This document shows, one piece after another, positions 8,260 to 17,130 of a DNA stretch of 64,000 nt. Both the position numbers and the translations under genes were made by a program. Position 1 is the stretch's first letter, and every line of letters begins with the position of its first letter. The notes under the pieces were generated by a model that was not told where the DNA came from, did not search any database, and saw nothing but the letters and a program-made list of their open reading frames with translations. The stretch lies in assembly GCA_014653585.1 (NCBI GenBank), contig JACWEH010000003.1:22051-86050 (forward strand), given 5' to 3'. The stretch comes from Pelagibacterales bacterium SAG-MED38. GTDB lineage: Bacteria; Pseudomonadota; Alphaproteobacteria; Pelagibacterales; Pelagibacteraceae.

Positions 8260-8994
8260 CTATAGTATCTGGCTCAAAAAAAGTTTAGTTCTTTCACTCT
8301 TTGGATTAGCAAAAAATTCATTGGTATCTGCCTTTTCAACTATCATTCCTTCGTCCATGAATATCATTTGGTCAGCTACCTCTTTTGCAAAACCCATTTC
8401 ATGAGTAACAACAATCATTGTCATCCCTTGTTTTGCAAGATTTACCATTACATCTAATACTTCTTTAATCATTTCAGGGTCTAAAGCAGATGTTGGCTCA
8501 TCAAAAAGCATTATTTTTGGTTCCATGCATAAAGCTCTAGCTATTGCTACTCTTTGTTGCTGACCTCCAGACAGTTGCCCTGGATATTTTTGAGCTTGAT
8601 CTAATATTTGTACTCTTTCTAAGTGTTTAAGAGCTAATACTTCAGCTTCTTTCTTTGGCATTTTTTTCACCCAAATCGGAGCTAATGTACAATTATCAAG
8701 TATTGATAAATGTGGAAATAAATTAAATTGTTGAAATACCATTCCAACCTCTGCTCTAATTTGTTCTATATTTTTAGTATCTTCGGTTAATTCGGTTCCA
8801 TCTACGATTATTTCGCCTTCTTGATGTTCTTCTAGTCTGTTTATGCATCTTATTAATGTAGACTTTCCTGAACCTGAAGGACCACATACAACAATTTTTT
8901 GTTTTGGTTTTACTTCTAAATTAATCCCCTTTAGAACTTGGAAATCTCCAAACCATTTGTTCATATTGTTTATTTGGATTATATTATCTGACAT
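8260..8994 (-). CDS. aapP: General L-amino acid ABC transporter, ATP-binding protein
   Basis: This is the ATPase subunit of a polar amino-acid transporter (AapP/YhdZ type), 244 residues, working as a dimer on the inner face of the membrane. Walker A is GPSGSGKST at 38-46, the ABC signature LSGGQ at 140-144, and Walker B MLFDEP at 161-166, followed by the D-loop SALDP and H-loop THEMG. It is the last gene of aapJ-Q-M-P, six bases after aapM. The order and strand match the rhizobial aapJQMP operon and E. coli yhdWXYZ. Confidence 0.95.
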   Translation of the reverse strand: MSDNIIQINNMNKWFGDFQVLKGINLEVKPKQKIVVCGPSGSGKSTLIRCINRLEEHQEGEIIVDGTELTEDTKNIEQIRAEVGMVFQQFNLFPHLSILDNCTLAPIWVKKMPKKEAEVLALKHLERVQILDQAQKYPGQLSGGQQQRVAIARALCMEPKIMLFDEPTSALDPEMIKEVLDVMVNLAKQGMTMIVVTHEMGFAKEVADQMIFMDEGMIVEKADTNEFFANPKSERTKLFLSQIL

Positions 8995-9000
8995 TGTATT

Positions 9001-10443
9001 TTAACGATCTGTTTTATATTTTTGTTCTAAGTTATAACTATATTTACTCATTGCATAACAAATAATCCAGAAAATTATAGCAGCAAAAACGTAACCTTCC
9101 ATTGCAAAACCTAACCATTCTGGATTTGTTTTAGCTAAATTTAACATTCCTACTATTTCTAAAAGACCAACAACAAAAATTAGTGGTGTATCTTTAACTA
9201 AAGCTAAAAATGTATTAGCTATGCCCGGAATTACAAGTTTTAAAGCTTGTGGAAGAATTACAAATATGTGCATTCTCCAATATCCCATTCCTAAAGATTT
9301 TGCAGCTTCGTATTGACCTCTCGGAAGTGCTTGTAATCCGCCTCTTATAACTTCAGCAACGTATGCTGCTTCAAATAACGAGATGGCTATTATACATCTT
9401 ACCAATTTATCAATGAAAAAATCTGCTGGTAAAAACATTGGAAACATTACAGCAGACATAAATAACACCGTAATTAAAGGAACACCTCTCCAAAATTCAA
9501 TGAAACCAATTGATATATATCTAATTAAAGGAAATCCAGATCTTCTTCCAAGGGCAAAAGCCATACCTATTGGGAAACAAAAGATCAAGCAGAAGAAGGA
9601 AATTATAAAAGTTAAAGATAATCCACCCCAAGCACCAGTTTCTACCCAGTTTAAGCCATCTAATTTTCCGAGTTCAATTAATTCTTCGTAAAAAATAAAA
9701 TATTTTAATAAAATGTAAAGAGCAAAAGGAACAATTAAAAAGTAATAAAACTTAAATTTACTCGGAATAAAAAAACCAATTATTATAGAAAGTATTGCAG
9801 CAATTATTCCATATGAAAAATCAAAAAATACTGGGCCTCCCGAAATAAAGAAAAAAATAAATAAGAAAGCAATAAAAGGATAAATCACTACATAGTATAA
9901 AGTTAAGTACTTTTTAAACCTGTCGGTTGCGAAGTACCCAACTGATCCAAGTAAAGCTAAAGCAATAAATGATAAGTTTATTCTCCATTGCTCACCATTT
10001 GGATACATTCCATACATAAACCTTCTTATCCAAACTTTTATATAAGTCCAACAAGCACCTGTGCCAGTACAAACATCTTTAGAGTCACCTGCAAAACTAG
10101 CTTCAATAAAAAACCAACTTAATATTGGTGGAATTGATTTTAGAATTATGAATATTATTAATAAAGATAATATCGCATTGAAATTATTAGTATTAATATG
10201 TTTATTAAGTAAATCTAATTGTCTAATACCGCTTAACTCAATTCTTATAAAGTAAAGACCGATAAAACCAAGGATTAATGGCAATAGAAAACTTAAAAAA
10301 CCAGGTAAAAAACCTGTTACATTTAGACTAAAAAAAGAATTTAGAAAAACATCTAAAACACTTACAAAAAATAAAAAAGTTCCTAAATATAAAAAGGTAT
10401 AAAGATTAGATTTATCTGGTTTTAAAAAATTTATTTTAGACAT
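9001..10443 (-). CDS. aapM: General L-amino acid ABC transporter, permease AapM
   Basis: This inner-membrane permease has 480 residues and many hydrophobic segments. The C-terminal part carries the binding-protein-dependent transport signature (EAAKSLGMGYWRMHIFVILPQA), which contacts the AapP ATPase. The long N-terminal half with extra membrane segments is normal for AapM and longer than in simple HisM-type permeases. The ATG at 10443 overlaps the aapQ stop by one base, so the pair is translationally coupled. It forms the heterodimeric channel with AapQ and receives glutamate, aspartate and other amino acids from AapJ; exact specificity is not visible. Confidence 0.94.
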   Translation of the reverse strand: MSKINFLKPDKSNLYTFLYLGTFLFFVSVLDVFLNSFFSLNVTGFLPGFLSFLLPLILGFIGLYFIRIELSGIRQLDLLNKHINTNNFNAILSLLIIFIILKSIPPILSWFFIEASFAGDSKDVCTGTGACWTYIKVWIRRFMYGMYPNGEQWRINLSFIALALLGSVGYFATDRFKKYLTLYYVVIYPFIAFLFIFFFISGGPVFFDFSYGIIAAILSIIIGFFIPSKFKFYYFLIVPFALYILLKYFIFYEELIELGKLDGLNWVETGAWGGLSLTFIISFFCLIFCFPIGMAFALGRRSGFPLIRYISIGFIEFWRGVPLITVLFMSAVMFPMFLPADFFIDKLVRCIIAISLFEAAYVAEVIRGGLQALPRGQYEAAKSLGMGYWRMHIFVILPQALKLVIPGIANTFLALVKDTPLIFVVGLLEIVGMLNLAKTNPEWLGFAMEGYVFAAIIFWIICYAMSKYSYNLEQKYKTDR

Positions 10444-11594
10444 TATTTTTCCTGAATTGCTATTTTGTTATTGTACCAGTTCATAAATAATGAAATTGCT
10501 ATACTTAGAGATAAATATGTAAGCATTGTAATAGATACTATTTCAATTGCTTTCCCTGTTTGCATTAAAGCTGTCCCTGCAAAAACAAGTACTAAATCAG
10601 GATATGCTATAGCTGCTGCTAGTGAAGAATTTTTAGTAAGATTAAGATATTGGTTTGTTGTAGGTGGTATTATTATTCTCAACGCTTGTGGCATCACTAC
10701 TAACTTAAGTACTTGATTTGGAGTTAAACCAATCGATGCAGCAGCTTCTTTCTGACCCTTTCCAACTCCTTGAATTCCTGCTCTAACACATTCAGCTATA
10801 AATGTTGCTGTGTATAATGATAAAGATAGCGCTAAAGCTATCAATTCAGGAGGTAAACTTACACCTCCCTCATATATAAAAGATGTGGTTGCTAACTGCT
10901 TTAAAACAGGAACCTCAAATGATAATCTTACCCCACCTATCAAAAAACTTATAAGAGGTAAAATCAAAATTAAACCTATTGATATAAGCAAAACTGGTGT
11001 TTGTTTACCTTGGATCTCTTGTAATTTTTTTGCTCGATAACGTATTACTATTATCGCAATAATGGCAGCAACTATCGAATAAAAGAAAATGTTAAAGTTT
11101 TGCCAAATAAAAGCAGGAACAAACAAGCCCTTTATTGTTAAAAATGTAACTCCAAAAATTGCTTCAGCATCTTGTGGGAGTGGCAAAGCTCTTAAGGCTG
11201 CAAAATACCAAAAAAATATTTGCAAAAGTAAGGGTATATTTCTAAAAAATTCTACATAAAAAGCAGCAAATTTATTTATTAGATAATTTGGTGATAGCCT
11301 TGCAATACCGACTATTACACCAAGTATAGTTGCAAAAAAAATCCCGATAACTGAGACAAGAATAGTATTTAGTAAACCAACTAAATAAGCTCTAAAATAT
11401 GAGTGAGATCCATCATACTCTATTAAAGAAAATTGAACATCAAATGAAGATTCTTGCGATAAAAATCCATAACCAAAGTCAATACCTCTATTTTCCATAT
11501 TGACCTGTGCATTATAAGTAAAAAAACCAAAGATAAGTACAACAGCTATAACTGTCATTAATTGAGGGCCAATATCTTTTAGTTTAAAATTCAC
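10443..11594 (-). CDS. aapQ: General L-amino acid ABC transporter, permease AapQ
   Basis: AapQ is the partner permease of AapM, 383 residues. The EAA-loop (QKEAAASIGLTPNQVLKLVV) is near the C-terminus, and ECVRAGIQGVGKGQ precedes it. The start codon at 11594 is GTG; no nearby ATG fits and no clear Shine-Dalgarno is seen, which predicts weaker translation than for aapJ. An intrinsic terminator lies between aapJ and this gene (11622-11649), so aapQMP should be expressed well below the binding protein, matching the stoichiometry ABC importers need. Confidence 0.94.
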   Translation of the reverse strand: MNFKLKDIGPQLMTVIAVVLIFGFFTYNAQVNMENRGIDFGYGFLSQESSFDVQFSLIEYDGSHSYFRAYLVGLLNTILVSVIGIFFATILGVIVGIARLSPNYLINKFAAFYVEFFRNIPLLLQIFFWYFAALRALPLPQDAEAIFGVTFLTIKGLFVPAFIWQNFNIFFYSIVAAIIAIIVIRYRAKKLQEIQGKQTPVLLISIGLILILPLISFLIGGVRLSFEVPVLKQLATTSFIYEGGVSLPPELIALALSLSLYTATFIAECVRAGIQGVGKGQKEAAASIGLTPNQVLKLVVMPQALRIIIPPTTNQYLNLTKNSSLAAAIAYPDLVLVFAGTALMQTGKAIEIVSITMLTYLSLSIAISLFMNWYNNKIAIQEK

Positions 11595-11621
11595 AATGTG
11601 GATAATATATGAGTTTAAAAA

Positions 11622-11649
11622 AAAAGGGCTAGAAAAATCTAGCCCTTTT
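11622..11649 (-). terminator. Intrinsic terminator / read-through attenuator between aapJ and aapQ
   Basis: Read on the minus strand, a perfect 12-base stem (AAAAGGGCTAGA, tetraloop, TCTAGCCCTTTT) is followed by an uninterrupted run of T. It starts 19 bases after the aapJ stop and ends about 28 bases before the aapQ start. It is the strongest rho-independent terminator I see in the window. Because it lies inside an operon it should act as a partial terminator that favours aapJ mRNA. Confidence 0.88.
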
Positions 11650-11668
11650 AACTAATTTATAACTTAAA

Positions 11669-12709
11669 TTATCTTGATGGTGGAACGTATAAAATACCAC
11701 CTTTAGTCCATAGTTCATTTGGACCTCTGTCTGGTAAAATACCTGTGTCAGCTATATTTCTCTTATAACTTTCACCATAGTTTCCAACTTGTTTGATAAT
11801 TCTTAAGTTCCACTCATTGTCTAATCCGAATGCTGCACCCATTTCACCTTCAGCACCAACAAGTCTTTTGATTTGTGGATTGTCTGAAGTTTTCATTGAG
11901 TCTGCATTTGCTGAAGTAATACCATATTCCTCAGCTTCGATCATAGTGTTCAAAGACCATCTTACGATATCTTCCCATACTGAATCACCTTGTCTAACAA
12001 CTGGTCCTAAAGGTTCTTTAGAAATAGTTTCTGGCAGAACAATGTGTTCATCAGGATTTTTCATTTTAGTTCTTTGAGCAGCTAAACCAGATTTATCAGT
12101 AGTGTAAGTATCACATCTACCTGCATCATATGCAGCTACAACTTCGTCAGCTTTTTCAAAAGCAACTGGTTCATAAGAAATTCCTCTAGAATTAAAGAAG
12201 TCTCTCATGTTTAACTCAGTTGTTGTACCAATGTTTGTACAAGCTGAGATACCATTTTTAAATTGACTAGTTGAAGTAATACCTGAACTTTTTCTTACCA
12301 TGAAACCTTGTCCATCGTAAAAGTTCACACCTACGAAAGTAAGTCCGATATCAGCATCTCTAGAAAGAGTCCAAGTTGTGTTTCTTGATAAGATATCAAT
12401 CTCACCAGAAGTTAAAGCTGTAAATCTTTCTTTAGCACTTAGTGGTGTAAACTTAACTTTGTTTGCATCACCTAATACTGCAGCAGCTACCGCTCTACAT
12501 ACATCAACGTCAACACCAGTCCAATTTCCTGCAGCATCAGCATTAGAAAATCCTGGAAGACCTTGAGATACTCCACATCTTACAAAACCCTTTTTTTGAG
12601 TGTTTTTAAGTGTTTTTGATTTTTTAGCAGCCATAGACTCTGTTGTAAAAGTGAACAACACAGCTACCATAGCAACTAAAGAAGTTAATTGTTTTAAGTA
12701 TTTAAACAT
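11669..12709 (-). CDS. aapJ: General L-amino acid ABC transporter, periplasmic substrate-binding protein
   Basis: AapJ captures amino acids in the periplasm and delivers them to AapQM. It has 346 residues: a signal peptide at about 1-27 (positive start, hydrophobic core, cleavage near SMA-AK), then a type II solute-binding fold (SBP_bac_3) with GVDVDVCRAVAAAVLG and LTSGEIDILSRNTTWTLSRD, both conserved in the AapJ/YhdW branch. The ATG at 12709 has AGGAAG seven bases upstream. A good promoter lies at 12773-12801, and two perfect inverted repeats occupy the leader. In SAR11-like cells such binding proteins are among the most abundant proteins, which fits the terminator placed directly after the gene. 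Confidence 0.96.
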   Translation of the reverse strand: MFKYLKQLTSLVAMVAVLFTFTTESMAAKKSKTLKNTQKKGFVRCGVSQGLPGFSNADAAGNWTGVDVDVCRAVAAAVLGDANKVKFTPLSAKERFTALTSGEIDILSRNTTWTLSRDADIGLTFVGVNFYDGQGFMVRKSSGITSTSQFKNGISACTNIGTTTELNMRDFFNSRGISYEPVAFEKADEVVAAYDAGRCDTYTTDKSGLAAQRTKMKNPDEHIVLPETISKEPLGPVVRQGDSVWEDIVRWSLNTMIEAEEYGITSANADSMKTSDNPQIKRLVGAEGEMGAAFGLDNEWNLRIIKQVGNYGESYKRNIADTGILPDRGPNELWTKGGILYVPPSR

Positions 12710-12728
12710 TTTTCTTCCTATTGTTTAT

Positions 12729-12765
12729 TTATTTGTTAACAAATAATTCAAAATTACTTTTGAAT
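12729..12765 (-). promoter_or_regulatory. Two adjacent perfect inverted repeats in the aapJ leader
   Basis: Positions 12729-12746 are an 18-base perfect palindrome, TTATTTGTTAACAAATAA. Directly abutting it, 12746-12765 form ATTCAAAA, a four-base loop, then TTTTGAAT (8-base stem). Both lie between the proposed transcription start near 12766 and the aapJ ribosome binding site. They could be operators for a dimeric repressor or 5' hairpins that stabilise the abundant aapJ mRNA. The function is inference. Confidence 0.5.
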
Positions 12766-12772
12766 ATCCATA

Positions 12773-12801
12773 ATTTAAGCATGTAAAAAATAACTGTTCA
12801 A
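12773..12801 (-). promoter_or_regulatory. Probable sigma-70 promoter of aapJ
   Basis: On the minus strand, TTGAAC (-35, 12796-12801) is followed by a 17-base spacer and TTAAAT (-10, 12773-12778), with TGC directly before the -10 (extended -10 type). Transcription would begin near 12766, giving a leader of about 57 bases. The remaining bases up to the tRNA-Arg at 12863 show no other clear signal. Confidence 0.55.
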
Positions 12802-12862
12802 GTTAAAATTAATTCAAAACAGACTTGATAATAGAGCATAGAAACTCATTTTTGACTTATTT

Positions 12863-12939
12863 TGGCGCGCCCTGGAGGATTCGAACCTCCGACCCTCGGT
12901 TTAGAAAACCGATGCTCTATCCAGCTGAGCTAAGGGCGC
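12863..12939 (-). tRNA. tRNA-Arg (TCT)
   Basis: On the minus strand the acceptor stem is GCGCCCT (from 12939) with AGGGCGC, discriminator G, and encoded CCA at 12865-12863. The anticodon loop TTTCTAA gives TCT, which reads AGA and AGG. The D arm (AGCTCAGCTGGATAGAGC) and T arm (AGGTTCGAATCCT) are normal. In a genome this AT-rich AGA is expected to be the main arginine codon, so this is a high-demand tRNA. It sits between trkH and aapJ, all on one strand. Confidence 0.97.
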
Positions 12940-12971
12940 AGCTGGTTTAGACATACATATACAATAATTAT

Positions 12972-14378
12972 CTAATTTTTAAAAAGAAATTTTCTTATAA
13001 GTAGTAAGATTGTTAATAACTCTATTCTTCCCACAATCATAAAGAAAATTAGACAATATTTTGAGAAGAATTCAAGATTGTTAAAATCAAAATCATTTAA
13101 ACCATAAATTGAGGAGTTTACTGTATTCATTAAAGTTAAAATAGATAATTTAAATGAATTAATAAAATTAACACCACTTAACGACAATAATGAAGTTAAA
13201 GTAAACAAAGATAAAATAAAAATTATTATTGTTAAAAAGTATTTATTTATTTCATTGATATTGAAATTAATCTTAGTAAAAAAAAGTTTATTCATAAAAA
13301 TATTCTTTGGTTTACTAAAAGATAAAATCTGATTCAAAGAAAATTTCAAAAGAGAATATATCTTTATAAATCTTAAGCCAGAACTAGTTGAAAAAAAAGA
13401 ACCCCCGATAATTACCAATATTAAATATATAAAATTTAAATTGGTTTGTTGAGTATTAAGTGAAAAACCAATGTTTGATATACTACTCGTTATAGCTAAA
13501 AGATTATAAGAAAAATCATAATTAAAACTAAAAAAAAGAAAAAAAATAGTTACCACTGATATAAAGTATATAACTAAATGTAGGTCCTCATAAAAAAAAT
13601 TAATATTGTTTTTTTTTGAAAAAAACAAATTGTAAATAAAAAATAAACTAAAAAAAGATGAAAGCATTAATATTGATAAAACTATAACTTGATAATTATC
13701 TTTTATAATATTTGATAAATCATTTACGGGTAAAAAGCCTCCTGATGAAATTATTGTTAAAGCAAGATTTAAGGAATCAAATGTTCTTATTGAAAAAAGA
13801 TTTAATAATATAAAAATAAATATAGTTAAAGATGAATAAAGTATAAAAATTTTAATAGCTTGTTTAAAACTTTCTGAACTATTAAAAGATGTAAAATTTG
13901 TTAATGTCTTTTTAAAACTTTCGTCATAGATATCTATAAGATAGATTATTGAAAATAAAAAATATAGACCTCCTATCCATTGTATTGAAGACCTCCAAAG
14001 TATCAAGCTTTGATCAATAAGTTTAATATTTTCAAATATAGTAAAACCTGTTGATGTAAAACCAGAAATTGACTCAAAATAAGAATTAATAAATGTAAGA
14101 TTATAAATACTTAAATAAAATGGGATAGATAAAATAAATGGAATTAATAAATACCCTAAAAATACTGTTAATATTTTATCAAAAATGTTTGATTTATTTT
14201 TATTATTTCCAAATTTATAGAAAATAAAAAATATAATAAAAGAACAAGTTAAAGTTAAATAATACGTATCTAAATTTAAATAAAGATTAAAATAGTAAGA
14301 GTAAATTATATTAAAAAAAGACAATACTGAGGTAATACCAAAAAAAAAACTTAAATATTTTATCTGCAATCCAAACAT
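12972..14378 (-). CDS. trkH: Trk potassium uptake system, membrane subunit TrkH
   Basis: This is the potassium-translocating subunit of Trk, 468 residues and almost entirely hydrophobic, with four M1-P-M2 repeats. Pore-loop glycine motifs are visible: SGFTSTGFT at 105-113, ISSGGFLPVN, SNIGFSLNT and a weaker one near VNSSIYGLND. Length is slightly under E. coli TrkH (483). The base composition is extremely AT-rich even for this window. It follows trkA by four bases, so the two subunits are co-expressed, downstream of the ntrYX two-component genes. The last P-loop is divergent, but the overall family call is safe. Confidence 0.92.
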   Translation of the reverse strand: MFGLQIKYLSFFFGITSVLSFFNIIYSYYFNLYLNLDTYYLTLTCSFIIFFIFYKFGNNKNKSNIFDKILTVFLGYLLIPFILSIPFYLSIYNLTFINSYFESISGFTSTGFTIFENIKLIDQSLILWRSSIQWIGGLYFLFSIIYLIDIYDESFKKTLTNFTSFNSSESFKQAIKIFILYSSLTIFIFILLNLFSIRTFDSLNLALTIISSGGFLPVNDLSNIIKDNYQVIVLSILMLSSFFSLFFIYNLFFSKKNNINFFYEDLHLVIYFISVVTIFFLFFSFNYDFSYNLLAITSSISNIGFSLNTQQTNLNFIYLILVIIGGSFFSTSSGLRFIKIYSLLKFSLNQILSFSKPKNIFMNKLFFTKINFNINEINKYFLTIIIFILSLFTLTSLLSLSGVNFINSFKLSILTLMNTVNSSIYGLNDFDFNNLEFFSKYCLIFFMIVGRIELLTILLLIRKFLFKN

Positions 14379-14382
14379 TTAA

Positions 14383-15774
14383 TTAAACAGAGCTTAATCT
14401 GAAAAGATTCTCTACAACAGGTATAGTATCTTTCTTAACAATCAAAACTACTTTATCATCATTTTGAAATATAAAGTTTGATTTAGGAATGATAACTTTT
14501 TTGTCTCTTAAGACAGCACCAATTCTAATTTGATCTGGTAGATCAGCATTTTTTAATTCCTTATTAATCAATTCGGATGTTTCAATAATTTCGGCCTCAA
14601 TAACTTCATATTCTCCATCAGATATTGTATAGGCATTCTCTATAGTTCCTTTGTGAACATGCTTTAAAATACTTGATACTGTATTCATTCTTGGATCAAT
14701 CAAATCATCTATCTTAAGAGAGGATTGTAATAAAGAATAATTAGGTTTATTAATCAATGCCATTGTTCTCTTATTTTCAATATCCTTTTGATCTTTAACA
14801 AATTTTTCAACAAGTACACTCACCATCAAGTTATCTTCATCGTCATTAGTTAATGCAAGAACTGTCTCGGCCTCATCTAGATTAGCCTCAGATAAAACTT
14901 CTTCATCTAATCCATCTCCATTGATAACAATAGTATTATTTAATTCGTTGGCTAAATATTCTGCACGCGATTTTTGTTTCTCAACAATTTTAACTCTTAC
15001 ACCTTCGAGAGTTTCTTCAATATTTTTAGCAAGATTATATCCTATATTTCCGCCTCCAATTATTAAAACTTTTTTAGATATTTTTTCTGTATGACCAAAA
15101 GCTTCAAGAGTTTCGGGCATCTGAGATGAATTTATTATTACATAGATTTTATCATTTACCTCAATAACATCATTTTTTTTTGGTATAAAAGACTTATCAC
15201 CTCTAATAATAGCAATAATATTAGCATCGAGATTTGGAAATTTTTTAGTTAATTCATTTAACTTTAATCCTATTAATTTACAGTTATTTTGAATTGATAT
15301 TTCTAATAGTCTAATTTGATTATCTGCGAATGGTACACTATCTAACGCGCCTGGTGCCTCTAATTTTCTTTGGATAGATTTTGCAATCTCAATTTCTGGT
15401 GAAATGATAACATCAATCGGTAAATTTTCTTTATTATAAACTCTTGTAAATTTTGGATTCAAGTAATCTTGTGATCTTATTCTAGCTATCTTTTTTTGGA
15501 TGTTAAAGATAGAAAATGCTATTTGACAAATTAACATGTTAATTTCGTCATTTCTGGTAACTGCAATAATCATATCGGTTTCTGTGGCATTGGCTTTTTC
15601 AAGAATTGATGGAAAAGTAGCTTTTCCAACTATAGCCTTTACATCTAAAGCGTCATTTATTTTTTGTATATCCTCACTTGATTGGTCTATCACAGTTATA
15701 GAATGACCCTGTTCACTTAATAATTTTGCAATAGTAAAACCAACTCTTCCTGCGCCACAAATAATTATATTCAT
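14383..15774 (-). CDS. trkA: Trk potassium uptake system, NAD-binding regulatory subunit TrkA
   Basis: TrkA is the cytoplasmic gating subunit of the TrkH channel, 463 residues. It is built as two repeats of RCK_N plus RCK_C. The first Rossmann motif is GAGRVG at 7-12 (IIICGAGRVGFTIAKLL) and the second is GGGNIG near 230, each followed by a C-terminal TrkA_C ligand domain (LKLNELTKKFPN and near the C-terminus VVLIVKK). The ATG at 15774 directly adjoins the ntrX stop. The ntrY-ntrX-trkA order is the classic alphaproteobacterial arrangement. Confidence 0.96.
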   Translation of the reverse strand: MNIIICGAGRVGFTIAKLLSEQGHSITVIDQSSEDIQKINDALDVKAIVGKATFPSILEKANATETDMIIAVTRNDEINMLICQIAFSIFNIQKKIARIRSQDYLNPKFTRVYNKENLPIDVIISPEIEIAKSIQRKLEAPGALDSVPFADNQIRLLEISIQNNCKLIGLKLNELTKKFPNLDANIIAIIRGDKSFIPKKNDVIEVNDKIYVIINSSQMPETLEAFGHTEKISKKVLIIGGGNIGYNLAKNIEETLEGVRVKIVEKQKSRAEYLANELNNTIVINGDGLDEEVLSEANLDEAETVLALTNDDEDNLMVSVLVEKFVKDQKDIENKRTMALINKPNYSLLQSSLKIDDLIDPRMNTVSSILKHVHKGTIENAYTISDGEYEVIEAEIIETSELINKELKNADLPDQIRIGAVLRDKKVIIPKSNFIFQNDDKVVLIVKKDTIPVVENLFRLSSV

Positions 15775-17130
15775 TTAATTAAATTCTTTAATTCCTAGAC
15801 CTTTTAGCTTTCTGTGAAGAGCACTTCTCTCCATACCAACAAAAGTAGCTGTTTTCGATATATTTCCATTAAATTTCTTTAATTGTATAGTTAAATACTC
15901 TTTTTCAAATTTTTCTCTAGCCTCTTTTAGTGGCACAGATAAGCTATTTTCATTAATTTTATTAATATTGCCGTCACTTTTTATGGACTCCTTAATTATA
16001 CTTGAAATTTTTTCCTGGGTATTTGGCTGTAATATCGCAATTCTTTCTATTAAATTTCTCAGTTCTCTAACATTACCATGCCACTCATGGTTTAATATAT
16101 AACTATTATTTTCATCAATATCTAATTTCTTTATATTGTAGCCTTCTGATATTTTGTCTGAAAAATAATTTATAAGATGAGGAATATCTGAAATCCTCTC
16201 TCTTAAGGGTTTAACATTTATCTCGAAAACATTTAATCTATGAAATAGATCCTCTCTAAAGTTTCCTAATGCGATTTCTTTTTTTAAATCTTTACTAGAA
16301 GAACAAATTAACCTTACATCAACATTAATATCATTATTACCATTTACTCTTTTAAATTTTTGATCAGTGAGGACTCTTAAAATTTTAGATTGGATAGCAA
16401 GTGGTATTTCTGATACTTGATCAACTAAAAGAGTTCCTTTATTAGCTTTTTCTAATGCACCGTAAGAAATTGATCCGTCACTTTTTTCTTCCCCAAATAA
16501 TTCCAGTTCATATTTATCATTATCTAATAATGCCCCGTTAATAATAACAAATGATTTATTTTTTCTTTTAGATTTTTTATGAATTTTTCTTGCAATCAAT
16601 TCTTTACCTGATCCCGAGGGACCATTAATAAAAATTCTACTTTCGGTAAGAGAAATCTTTTCAATCTGATCTTTTATATTTAAAATATTTTTACTTTCAC
16701 CAATAAGATCATATGAGGAGAAAAGTTTATTTTCATATTCTCTATTTTGAGTTTTTAAATTTAAATTTTCTACTGCTCTACTAATAAAATTTAACAACCT
16801 TGTACGATCAAAAGGTTTTTCAACAAATTCGAATGCACCATGTTTTAAGGAATTTATCGCCATTTCTATATTTGCATGACCAGAAATCATTATCACAGGT
16901 ACATCATTATTTTTTGACTTAATATGAGATAATAATTGTATGCCATCATAATCTCCTTTATCTAATTTAACATCAAGAATAGCAACATCTGGCATTTTTT
17001 TATCAATCTCTTTGAGAGCTTGATTGTAATTTGCTGCCATTCTTGTTTTGTAGCCAGCATCAATGATAAGTTCATTAAGGATATTTCTTATGTCAGAGTT
17101 ATCATCAACGATTAAAATTTCTATAGTCAT
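15775..17130 (-). CDS. ntrX: NtrX-type response regulator with altered AAA+ domain
   Basis: This 451-residue regulator has three parts. The receiver domain (1-120) has acidic D9/D10, phosphoacceptor D53 and K105. The AAA+ domain (about 140-370) has Walker A GPSGSGKE (170-177) and an arginine-finger region (LGNFREDLFHRLN). A Fis-type DNA-binding helix-turn-helix ends the protein (GNISKTATFVGMERSALHRKL). The sigma-54 contact loop GAFTGA is absent: after ELFGEEK (210-216) comes SDGSISYGAL. The Walker B acid pair is D237-Q238 rather than Asp-Glu, predicting poor ATP hydrolysis. Other alphaproteobacterial NtrX proteins also lack GAFTGA to my knowledge; the Glu-to-Gln change is more unusual. Probably a sigma-70-dependent regulator paired with NtrY. 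Confidence 0.93.
   Translation of the reverse strand: MTIEILIVDDNSDIRNILNELIIDAGYKTRMAANYNQALKEIDKKMPDVAILDVKLDKGDYDGIQLLSHIKSKNNDVPVIMISGHANIEMAINSLKHGAFEFVEKPFDRTRLLNFISRAVENLNLKTQNREYENKLFSSYDLIGESKNILNIKDQIEKISLTESRIFINGPSGSGKELIARKIHKKSKRKNKSFVIINGALLDNDKYELELFGEEKSDGSISYGALEKANKGTLLVDQVSEIPLAIQSKILRVLTDQKFKRVNGNNDINVDVRLICSSSKDLKKEIALGNFREDLFHRLNVFEINVKPLRERISDIPHLINYFSDKISEGYNIKKLDIDENNSYILNHEWHGNVRELRNLIERIAILQPNTQEKISSIIKESIKSDGNINKINENSLSVPLKEAREKFEKEYLTIQLKKFNGNISKTATFVGMERSALHRKLKGLGIKEFN

Noticed and set aside
15775..17130. ntrX as a pseudogene
   Set aside because: The reading frame is full length, and the receiver and DNA-binding domains keep their key residues; the changes are confined to the AAA+ catalytic positions.
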